DNA of 64,000 nt, from IMG/VR virus record IMGVR_UViG_3300028197_001558, positions 1 to 64,000 of that record, one strand, 5' to 3'. The translations under genes and the position numbers were made by a program. The DNA is from a virus. A model generated the notes under the pieces. It saw nothing but the letters and a program-made list of their open reading frames with translations, had not been told where the DNA came from and did no database searches. Below are positions 1 to 9,600 of this stretch, one piece after another. Position 1 is the stretch's first letter; each line of letters begins with the position of its first letter.

Positions 1-2
1 TA

Positions 3-368
3 CTTGGTTTAGTCTTGTTGGTATCGCTAATCGCGAATGTTATGCTTTTTAGACTAGCTATGTGGCAATCTAAAGATTTGACATTGGTCAGTGATAACGT
101 TGGAGACTTGGTTGAAATAATCGAGAGTTATAGGAATCACCTAAGAGACGTTTATCAACTTGATTCGTTTTATGGAGATGAAACTCTAGAAGGTCTTATG
201 ACGCACACAAATGCAATTAGGTCAATTCTAGAAGAGCAATATGGAGACGTTATGGCTATAACAACTCCAATTGAATATCAAATAAACGAGGAAGAAGAAA
301 ATGAGGAAGAGAGCACCGAAAAAGAAAAACATGTACTTTACGCAGGTTCACGAAGACGCGATAGTTAA
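3..368 (+). CDS. C-terminal part of a small membrane-anchored phage protein (5' end outside window)
   Basis: The open frame runs in from the left edge without a stop, so the true start is probably outside the window; TTG codons at 15 and 18 are possible starts but have no good ribosome binding site. The visible N-terminus is a hydrophobic segment (LGLVLLVSLIANVMLF) that looks like a membrane anchor, followed by a helical acidic stretch with YRNHLRDVYQLDSFYGDETL and a Glu-rich C-terminus. Small anchored proteins with a similar DxFYGDxTLxxLxxHT stretch occur beside late sigma genes in marine T4-like phages; their role is unknown to me. The 3' end overlaps the sigma gene by 68 bases. Confidence 0.6.
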   Translation, partial: LGLVLLVSLIANVMLFRLAMWQSKDLTLVSDNVGDLVEIIESYRNHLRDVYQLDSFYGDETLEGLMTHTNAIRSILEEQYGDVMAITTPIEYQINEEEENEEESTEKEKHVLYAGSRRRDS

Positions 369-990
369 GTACTGTTCTGCACCAGACATGCGAACAAAAG
401 AAGAACTTTACATGTCACTTATCCGACCAGCGTTTTCGCAAATGGTCGATAAGATTGTATTTACTTACAGATTCACAAACCTTCCAGATATCGAAGATCT
501 GAGGGAAGAGTGCAAAGGTTGGCTTGTAACAATCCTTGCAAAGTTTGATCCAAACAAAGGATCGAAGGCTTTTTCCTATTTTTCTGTTGTAACAAAGAAT
601 TGGTTCATTCACAAAGTTAAGAAGAACAAGAAGCGACTCGAGAGAGAAGTTTCGTTCGAAGCTGTGGATTATGACCTCGAAAGAGACTTGATGGACAAAG
701 GCGAGAGCTATCAAGACAAAAAGGTTCGCAAAGAATTGATCGCCAATCTTAGAAAAGAGATGGAGACTTGGGAAGTTGACTTCACTAAGCCAGCTGAGAA
801 GAAGGTTTATGACGCGGTAATAGTTCTTTTTGACTCAGCAGAAGAGATCGAGATCTTTAACAAGAAAGCAATTTACCTTTATCTTCGCGAGATAACAGGC
901 ATGAATACAAAACAAGTCGTCACACAATTAAATAAAATGAGAAAGAAATATCGCGAATTCAGAGATGATTGGGATGATGGCAAAATTTAA
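301..990 (+). CDS. gp55: gp55-like late-transcription sigma factor
   Basis: A 229-residue protein that resembles the T4 gp55 family, minimal sigma factors that direct host RNA polymerase to phage late promoters. Residues 11-50 (YFTQVHEDAIVKY onward) and the region-2-like segment at about 62-110 (EDLREECKGW, then KFDPNKGSKAFSYF and NWFIHKVKKNKK) match the family layout: a helical promoter-melting region rich in aromatic residues followed by a basic helix. The C-terminal half is helical and charged. The ATG at 301 has GAGGAAGAAG just upstream; the ATG at 331 is a second possible start and would lose only ten basic residues. If correct, this protein would read the structural genes that fill the window. 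Assignment is from motif recognition by eye; a generic sigma-70 region 2 protein is the alternative. Confidence 0.75.
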   Translation: MRKRAPKKKNMYFTQVHEDAIVKYCSAPDMRTKEELYMSLIRPAFSQMVDKIVFTYRFTNLPDIEDLREECKGWLVTILAKFDPNKGSKAFSYFSVVTKNWFIHKVKKNKKRLEREVSFEAVDYDLERDLMDKGESYQDKKVRKELIANLRKEMETWEVDFTKPAEKKVYDAVIVLFDSAEEIEIFNKKAIYLYLREITGMNTKQVVTQLNKMRKKYREFRDDWDDGKI

Positions 991-1008
991 CAGAGACTAA
1001 TTATTACC

Positions 1009-1293
1009 ATGAGCAGCAATAAATTCATTAAAGAAGCAATAGACAACATCAGAGGCGATCGTGAAACAACGCGAGAACTACTTGATGACGCAATGCGATA
1101 TTTAGCCATAGACCAATCCCGCCACAGGGACATGGGTCAAACCCTAGCGAAGTACGTAGAAACTCTTCAGAGGTCAAATGAACAACTTGTAAAGCTTTGT
1201 GGGCTCCTATCAAAGAATGAAAAGACAGACGAGTTAACCGACAAAGATTTTGCTCAAATATTTGATCAAATTCAAGAGTCGGAGGAGAAGTAA
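1009..1293 (+). CDS. small helical acidic protein, function unknown
   Basis: A 94-residue, predominantly helical and acidic protein with a conserved-looking core (KYVETLQRSNEQLVKL). Proteins with this core are common in T4-like marine phages next to structural or sigma genes, but I know of no function. It starts 19 bases after the sigma gene and ends 6 bases before the tail hydrolase. A late co-activator role (like T4 gp33) is conceivable from size, charge and position, but there is no sequence evidence for it. Confidence 0.7.
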   Translation: MSSNKFIKEAIDNIRGDRETTRELLDDAMRYLAIDQSRHRDMGQTLAKYVETLQRSNEQLVKLCGLLSKNEKTDELTDKDFAQIFDQIQESEEK

Positions 1294-1298
1294 CATCA

Positions 1299-2612
1299 AT
1301 GGGCGACAAGTCTTTAACCAACAAATATTTATACAGACAATTTTCGAACAGTTCTTCTGAAATGTTTGACTATACTATGACCAATATCATGGATGGATTT
1401 TACAATAGTTCAATGAACTCATCTACGGATGGTAAATTTAAAGCTGTTTGCTTGTCTGGTATTAAAACTGAAGATGGCTCTGGAGCAGGAACTGATGTAA
1501 ACGACGCTGAAAAAAGAGGAAATTATGTCAACATAATAGTAAGACCTCTGACAGATTTTGGAAACATAATTCCTGATCCGAGAGAAAATCAGGAACCGGA
1601 AGAAATTAATGAACTAATATCGCTCCACGCATCCACATTTCTAGCGCGGTCAGATTATGAATTTAAAGACACTGATGCAATCCATTTTGGCCAAGTAGTT
1701 GACTGCTACTTTGAAGAAGGCTCAATTTATAATTCTGACTTTAGAACTATGAGATTCGCTCAACCAGAAGGGGAGTTATTCGACTTATCCTTCCAGCAAT
1801 TATCCTTAATAACTGGAGTGGAAACAATGTCAGAAGCAGATTGGACCACGGCAGGACTCTTGGGTGAAGAAGTTGGTTTTGGTGAAGGTAAGTGTACCAA
1901 CATTCAAGGCTCTCGTCCGGCAGATCAAATAAAATATATAGTAATACATTACAGTGCCGCATGGGGTGGAAAAAAGGTTGTTTTAGAAACTGAAAACGAA
2001 GACACAGTTTACGGATACCATTTCATGATAGACAGGGACGGATCGTTTTATATTTCCGCGGAACCAGAGTCTCTAATTTTTCATGCTGGTGGAAACAAGT
2101 TAGTTGATAATGATAACAGTATTGGTGTTTGCTTAATGAATGTTGGTTTCGAGAGAAAAGGTGTTCGTCAAGGAAGTAGGTATTTTATTGGAGAAGGTTG
2201 GGTCGAGGGGTCTTTCCCAAATGGCATTGATAGTGTAGCAATAAGATATCAGAACGGCAAGGTAACCCGTGGAGGTACTAGCGGTATGTGGGAATCTTAT
2301 CCCAAAGCTTCCATAGATCAATGCGCAAAGATCTGTGCCGAATTATGCGTAAAATATAATATTCCCGTGTCAAACATTGTAGGACACAGTGATATTCAAT
2401 CCGATAAAAGTGACCCAGGACCGGCCTTTGGGCCGATGGCTTCATTTAGAGCGACGGTAGAGTCATTAATGACGGGTAAAAATTTGTTTGAACTAGCTAT
2501 GGATGACTTAAATGATTCGAATCCTTTACCGCGCATACCAACTGCTCCTCCGGGAATATCAACAGGGTACTTACCAACAAATCAAGCACCCGCAGGAATA
2601 TCAACAAAATGA
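1299..2612 (+). CDS. baseplate hub / tail-tip protein with N-acetylmuramoyl-L-alanine amidase domain
   Basis: A 437-residue protein in two parts. The first ~190 residues have no enzymatic motif but look like the OB-fold part of a gp5-type hub protein. Residues about 198-395 form an Amidase_2 / PGRP domain: YIVIHYSAAW with zinc-ligand candidate His217, a HAGG turn, and GHSDIQSDKSDPG with His363 and Asp372, matching the His/His/Asp zinc site of AmpD-like amidases. This activity cuts the amide bond between N-acetylmuramic acid and the peptide stem. T4 gp5 uses a lysozyme domain in the same place, so the enzyme here probably opens the cell wall during injection. The C-terminal ~40 residues are Pro/Gly/Thr rich with a repeated PPGIST / PAGIST. 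The next gene overlaps by 4 bases (ATGA), suggesting translational coupling and a common complex. A free endolysin is the alternative, but the N-terminal domain and baseplate neighbours argue against it. Confidence 0.8.
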   Translation: MGDKSLTNKYLYRQFSNSSSEMFDYTMTNIMDGFYNSSMNSSTDGKFKAVCLSGIKTEDGSGAGTDVNDAEKRGNYVNIIVRPLTDFGNIIPDPRENQEPEEINELISLHASTFLARSDYEFKDTDAIHFGQVVDCYFEEGSIYNSDFRTMRFAQPEGELFDLSFQQLSLITGVETMSEADWTTAGLLGEEVGFGEGKCTNIQGSRPADQIKYIVIHYSAAWGGKKVVLETENEDTVYGYHFMIDRDGSFYISAEPESLIFHAGGNKLVDNDNSIGVCLMNVGFERKGVRQGSRYFIGEGWVEGSFPNGIDSVAIRYQNGKVTRGGTSGMWESYPKASIDQCAKICAELCVKYNIPVSNIVGHSDIQSDKSDPGPAFGPMASFRATVESLMTGKNLFELAMDDLNDSNPLPRIPTAPPGISTGYLPTNQAPAGISTK

Positions 2613-3631
2613 GTTCAAAATCACTAAAAGACCAGTCAAAATCACTTGATTTAGATCAGATTAAAAAAGAAAAACGCGTTGGAAAGAATCAAGGGGTAGC
2701 AAACAAGAATTTACGTGAAGCCCAGCCTACGTATGAAAAAGCACCATCTGAAAAAATAGAGAAAGGTAAAAATAATTCTTTTATTATACAAGGTCGCGAC
2801 CGACCCGGAAACCTTTACTCTGGATACGGTGGCCGAGGGGCAACGCATGCATCTCGAATAGACCTCATCGCTGGACTTGGATCGTCTTATAGACATAAAG
2901 ATGGTACATATGGTCAACCAAACAGAGAAACAATTATTAATCCAAACTTCGCAATGGATGCAGCAAGAGTTTATATATCTCAAAAAGCAGATATCGATAG
3001 ATATATGGGACTAGCAGAAGTGCCAATGCAAGCACCTGCAGGAAGGTCAACTATCGGCCTTAAAGCAGATACTATCCGTATTCATTCTAGAAATGACATT
3101 AAGATCGTCACAGGACGCGCGCGATATGAGGGCTTAGGTGGTGATGGAGAGAGGCTTTCAAATGGTGGAATCAATCAGACCGTTGGAACTATATCTCTTA
3201 TAGCAGGAAATCATACCGGCAAAGAGGAGCGTCAATACCTAGACATCTTACGACCATTTGAAAGAACCGGAGACGCCCGCAACAAGCTTCAACCAATTCC
3301 AAAGGGTGAGAACCTATCTGAATGCATAGAAGACGTTGTGAAAGCAATACAAGAGCTTTCTGCACTAATTGGTACCAATACTGCAATGATAGCAAAGATG
3401 AACGCGCACTTGATGAATCCGCTAAATCATAACGCAACTGCACCAGGAGCACCAACCACATTCACGCTAGGTACCTATATGTCTATGGCTGGTCCCTTTG
3501 TAGCAACCAGCTCGGGAAAATCAATATTGGCCAGACAAATGACTAACAAAAATTTAGGAATGATCAAGTTTAACTACTTAAGTCAATATGGGTCAGACTA
3601 TATCAACAGCAAATACGTATTCACAACATAG
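2609..3631 (+). CDS. tail-tip / spike-like virion structural protein
   Basis: A 340-residue protein belonging to a family I recognise from marine T4-like phages but which has no firm function. Family hallmarks are RIDLIAG near residue 87, AARVYISQKADID at about 115-128, a KADTIRIHSRNDIKIVTG segment at about 150-170 of repeated short beta strands as in spike beta-helices, ISLIAGNH, a central helical stretch, and a C-terminal YINSKY. The N-terminal ~55 residues are lysine-rich and probably disordered. It overlaps the amidase hub gene by 4 bases, and the beta-strand repeats suggest it makes the trimeric spike or shaft that T4 gp5 carries in its own C-terminus. This role is inferred from context. 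Confidence 0.65.
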   Translation: MSSKSLKDQSKSLDLDQIKKEKRVGKNQGVANKNLREAQPTYEKAPSEKIEKGKNNSFIIQGRDRPGNLYSGYGGRGATHASRIDLIAGLGSSYRHKDGTYGQPNRETIINPNFAMDAARVYISQKADIDRYMGLAEVPMQAPAGRSTIGLKADTIRIHSRNDIKIVTGRARYEGLGGDGERLSNGGINQTVGTISLIAGNHTGKEERQYLDILRPFERTGDARNKLQPIPKGENLSECIEDVVKAIQELSALIGTNTAMIAKMNAHLMNPLNHNATAPGAPTTFTLGTYMSMAGPFVATSSGKSILARQMTNKNLGMIKFNYLSQYGSDYINSKYVFTT

Positions 3632-3640
3632 AGGTAAGAC

Positions 3641-6600
3641 ATGGCTGAGATAGAGAAGAAATATTCGGACTACCAAACAAGCGAGTGTGACACACAAGAA
3701 ACTATAGAGCCCATAGGTGATGATAAGCTTTGTCCAACATGCCAGATAAATCCTAACTGGAAACTACCAGCTGCGCACTGGTCTATGATACAAGAAGCTT
3801 ATCTTAATGAGAGCGTCTGTGAGTATCACGTAAGAGTTTACGAGAAAGAAAAGGCAATAAATCAAAAAAGATTGGTACCCAATTTTAATTTGGAAGATGA
3901 GATAAAAAAACTAGCTGTGAAGAGAATCCTTGTGGACTTGGACAAGCCGCTAAGCGCAGCAACGGAAGACCCGTTATTCAGAGCTTCATTCATCGTAGAT
4001 AAATTCGAAGATATGAATTCTGAAGAGCTTGGAGTGACATATCTAGTAGGTGTACCAGCTTTCAACATGGACCAAATTAAGCCAAACGATTCTGATGAAG
4101 CTGAAGATAGTGGAATAGAAGAGGGTTCTGGTGGCGAGATAATTATTGATCTCAATGGATTTAACCGCAAACTGCGCCAACTAAGGGCTGCACTCTGGAC
4201 TTACAGTATGTATTACGCAACAGCCAATAAAGCTGGTGCCGGCTTCGTTATACGACAAGAAAACAATGAAGTGCTCAGAATACAATACGGAGATGCCCGA
4301 GACAAGCTAAAAAACTTTAAGTCAAAACTAAACGACAGACTTAAGCTAAAAGGCTATCCCAAAATAGGGAATACCGGCATCTTTAAAAGCAAAAGATTCA
4401 AGAAGATAAAATTCGTCTTTAGAGACAACGGAAAACCGTATGACCTCAAGCAAGTGTTCGTTCTAGACGCTGACTGTGACAAGTACAAGAAGATACCTAT
4501 ACCCAACGGCCACTTGTTGCGTAAACCATCTATGAGAGTGATATATAGCTTTCTAGAAAACTTCGACCAAGTCATCAATGACATTACGGCGAAAGAAACA
4601 AAGCCATGGCTTGACTTTACTTTGGAGCATTTTTATCCAAAATACATTGTAGATTATGGAGATCTTGGAGCAATTGACGACACAAAAGCAGGTCTCGAGT
4701 GTTTGCTTGAGCTTGAGCTGGGCTTAGGCAATGGACAAGTCATTGATTCTCTAACATCAGAAATCATGTCCGCCTTCGCCACCATCGAAAAACAAATGGC
4801 AGAACAGGCGTGCCGCTCCCTAAGCGAATTATCTTCCGGAGGAGCAACAGCATTAGCAGAGCAGAATGGCTTAGGAAAAACCCCTAAAGAAGAACGAGAA
4901 CTTGCTATGAAGGCAAGATATCAAAAAGAATTCGAAAATAAAATCTACAAAGATATTCTATCTCAAGCAACAAAGCAGGTAGTGAGATCGAATCTCGTAC
5001 TTAGCGGACAAATTCAAAACAATCCTGAGCTTAAATCTAAAATTTTGCCAAAGCCAACTAAAGAGAATGTGTTCGATTATGATTTTATCATAATAGGATA
5101 TCAAGTTACAATAGCAGATGTGGAATCTCTCCCGAGCTTTACGAAAACAATTTCCAACAATAATGATGTGATAAACTTCACAAAAGAATTATCCGTAATA
5201 AAATTCAACAGATTGGAAAGTGGCACAGTTGGAAATCAAATCCAAAACTCTCCTCACTTCCAAGAAGCAATGGATGCTGCAAAAGAAGTTATAGCAGACT
5301 TTGAAAACACATATATCGACACAATAAAAAACAGAAACACCGACATGGAAATGTCAGACGTTATCTCTGCTATTGGTCTTTGTGGTATGTCTAAAATTGC
5401 CGGTAAAGCGATGAAGTGTCTTACTAATGGTGTGTCATTTGATGACTTTTTGGATATCTTAATTGAGAAAACATTTGATTTTATGGAGGTCAATACTCTT
5501 GGTCTATTTTTAAATGGATTGCCAAACTCATTCCGTACAAAACTTAACAAATCAATCGAAGAGCAATTTGGCAATGGAGTTGATATATCCGGATTATTAG
5601 GAGTTAAGCTAGCAGAAGGTGGCAGTCAAAAAATGAAAGACTTTGTTACCTTAAAGAGTAACGCAAAAAGAATTCAAAAACTTTTCGAAAAATATATTAA
5701 TCCTTATATTGCCGCAACTGATGAAGAAATAAAATACTTAAAATCTCAGATTGCTGAGGAGTACTATGAGCCACTCGCAGCGGCATTCAAGAATGCTAAA
5801 TGGGATCCTGAAGAAAAAGTGTATATAGGGCAAACACCCGACGGAAAAGTGAACTCATCGAATATCCTTGGACCAGCCCCAGATATGAAGCCGTCAAAAT
5901 ATTTTAAAAAGATAATTCGCGAATATATGAGGTATAGCAAACTTGATAGAAGGGACTTTCAAGCTTCCATGGAAAGAGTTGTAGACTCTTTAGTAATCAC
6001 AGAAGATAACAATCAAGCCGATGATGCATTGAGTGAATTTGAAAAAGCAGCAAAGTCATTTGAAGAAACAGCGCTTGGCGTAAAAGTCGACGTAGTTTTT
6101 GACGTAGTTTTTGACTTTGTTATAGAGTCAATTATGGACTATTTCTCGCTTGACGAATTATTTGAGATGCTTCGATCATACCCAGCAGTTGATTTTGCTC
6201 TAGACAAAATTGAACAACTATTTTTGAAGCCATGCCCTATAGCTCCGGTTATATTCCCGCCACCTGATGACTTCATGAAGTCTTTGTCTGTAGATGTGTG
6301 TGACCCAACTCGCCCTCTTGTTGTTCCTAAAATAATCATTCCAAATATTAGCAATAGATTTCAAATTGATTACGAGTTCGGCGAAATCTTTAGAGAGGCA
6401 ATGATCAAAGTAGTAACTGACATAGCCATTGGCATGCTGACGAGATTAATGTCAACTCTCGAAAGCGCCCTGTGTAATCTTGTTGAAGCAGCCGGCGGTA
6501 TCGTTGCAGAAGGGTTAAAAGGAAACCTCAAAGGAAGTTTTTACCGCGCCTTAAATGAGGCTTTTTGCAACGATGGAGAAAACCCAGAGACAAGCCAAAG

Positions 6601-9600
6601 TAAAGCAGAAGAACTAGCTGAAGCATTGTTTGCTCCACTCTCTTTTGATTCTGGGCAGGATTACACTGGTGCAGGAGCAAAAGTATCGAATATCGTATCA
6701 TCCGTCGCTACAACCGAAGAGTTTTTAGAAGCCATGGTCGCGAGAGAAGGTGAGGAGGATGACCAATTTAATCAAAGAGTCGCAAATGCAGTAACTGCTT
6801 TGGCTCCGGAGATGGAGGTTTTAATGGGCTCTCCGGATCAAGTTGCTTATTTCTTTAAGAGTCTAGGAAGTTTTTTGCCATCAGAAGATAGGAAAAGAAT
6901 CAGAGACCTATTGAACGCAGGAGTCCCCAATCTACCAATTTCAGCAGCGCTATGTCTAACTAATGATCAATTGGATGAATGGAACAAGATGAGAGAGCAG
7001 CTATTGGGTGGAAAAGCTCCTGTCGATAAGCTAAACGAGGAGACGCTAAAGGCCTTAGAGGGTGTTATGGACGACGTCGCAGCTCTCGATTCGGATGGAC
7101 CATTTGTTGGAGCTATAACAAATGAAGTGATGAAAGATGTGTGTAATCCCAACAACTTGATCAATGATGTTTCGCAAAGCGGAACCGACAAGATCTTAGA
7201 AGACGAGATGATTGAAGGCTTCTTCTCTAATATCATGATGCTAATTAAGAAAGGATTCATGGGAAGAGGTGGCCTTCTGGGAGAAGCAATGGCTGACGTT
7301 GCTGGTAGGAGAGAGTTTGGTAGAAAATTTCAAAAACTAATCCGTATGAACTACGCTAATACTCAAGAAGAAAGAAATTTAGATTATGAGTCTAGAAACG
7401 GATTTGGACAGTTTTTTATGGACCTTGGATACAATGAGGAAGAAGGCGCACCGGGTATATATCCCGAGACTGTTGCCATCAAGCAAAGAAAGGAGATCCT
7501 AGAAGGCGGAACGGCTTACGATTTTGCTCGAGTCAAGTCGGGGAAAGGGTCCTCTAGAAACGTTGTCTATAGCTTTACTGATAGTTTTGAAGGTCTTATT
7601 GGGAGCTTCTCATATGTAAAAAGAGTGACTGCTTCAAATTTGAGAGCGCCAAAAAAGACGTTTGGATACAATCTCCAAGTGATTGAAAACATTAATGATG
7701 AAGGTCCTCAAACTGAAGTTAATATGAATACACCTGCCCCAATCTCTTCAGCAGAAAATAAGTTTCTAGAATCTAAAGGCTTCCAGTACAAAAAGAACGA
7801 AAAGCAAGACATACGTAAGGCAGCGTTCCAAAAGATAATGCAAAGCAAAGTTCCATTCGACAAAAACTTCTCAGGACTTTATGAACAATTGTTCGAGACA
7901 TCTAATAAGAAAATTGTAGAGGCCTTGCTGACTTCGGGCTCTGACGGCTTACCAATTGGATATCAATTTGGATATGTTTCAGATGATCTAACTGATGCAT
8001 CGTTTGTATATACGCCAAATTCAGATCCAGACAAACTAGGAACTTTTGACAGCGACAGAATCATAGCGTTGGACCCCAAGATTTACGGTGGACGCTATTC
8101 AAATCCTCCATACTATGTTGAGCCTCGTAAGTTCACAGGGTGGCTTGAGTTGGCAACCACAGCCTTTGAGAGCCAAGATGGATGTGACCCCAAGACTCCT
8201 CCATTGCTGTCGTTTAAAGATATCGAGACAAGAACTAAAAATCTAGGAAGCTCTTTAAGAAATGATCCTAGATTGTCAAAATCTCGTGATTGTGTTTCTG
8301 TTAAGCCATTTCATCTGCTTCTTGATAGTAAAAGCAAGGCAAAGCTAGATGGAGTAGTAAGGACAACTTTTAGAACGTACATTGCTGAATTCTTTATGAC
8401 TGGTTATGGATTATTCTCGAACCTTCAAATAAGACCCGAGAACTTCGACGCCTCTTTTCCTTCATACTTAGCTCGAAAAATGCAATCAGAAATGTCAGAG
8501 CTTGGAACCTTTAGATCTAATAAGAAAGTTAGAATTGTCCGAGAGAGATATTGGTACGCTTTTCTAGAACAAACCGTCGAAGCTTATCAGAGAATGGTTG
8601 ATGTCGATGGCGTTGAGCCTCCCCCTGCTGTGTTTGAAGCTTTAAACAAAATACAACGAGGGCTGGATAAATACCGCGTAGTAGATGCAAGAATGAAGAA
8701 AAAACTTAGGAAAGAAGTGGGAGACATGGATCTCCGGAGACCGGAAGCCAACTACAATCCAATTGAAGAAATAAACAAAGGCTCTAGATACAATCTAGCC
8801 ATGGCTATAGCATACCGACTAGCGGACGAAGATGTAAGAGAATCTTTTTTTGACGGGCAAATCGACGATAAGGTTACCACAAGAAAAGTGAGATATGCGA
8901 AACTTAAGAAATTACAATTCTTTCAAAAGATTTATTTCATTAAGTTGTTCGAGAAGGAAGCATTGCTTATAATGTCTGAATTCATACGAGACGAACTCAA
9001 TAGAATGTCTCAATTGGTTGTAGACGGTCCTACTGACAAGCCTTATTATTTTGACCTTTATAAGTCTTTCTTTGGGATGCAATCCTTCTTTCCACAATCC
9101 ACTAGTCGCGTTGGACTAAATTCATATTACTTAGACAAGCAAAGGTTCGAAGTAGCCGAAGCCGGTGAAGTGCCAACAGTCCAAAGTTCAAATTTAGAAT
9201 CTCCATTATTTGCCACAGAAGAACCGCAATACATAGTCGAAAGTTATGTAAGATTAGTTGAGCGAGAAGGTGTAGATATGCCAAACTTTATTAGATCTCG
9301 CGACACAAAGTATCTAGGCGCCGTCTCTCTAACTGACATGTCCAGATTTGTAGACCAAAATCTCGACAGATTGGAAGATAAGAATCTGTCTGACTATTTT
9401 GGAGACCTATCCTTTACATACAGCGGATCATTCAAATCATTAATGAGTAAAGGGTTTGCAACAACAAACCATATTTCCAAACTAGTAGAGCTGAACAAAG
9501 GAACGGACGTAGACAATATATTGCTAATAAAATCATACAGAGCACATGTTGGCTCTAGATCTTTCGAAGACTTCGATGTCGTGTATGATGAGACATTTCT

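Noticed and set aside
1009-1293. gp33-like late co-activator
   Set aside because: Only size, charge and neighbourhood fit; no sequence feature supports it.
6085-6118. Short tandem duplication in the 2228-residue gene (VDVVFDVVFDFV)
   Set aside because: A 15-base duplication without further context; probably simple slippage kept in frame.
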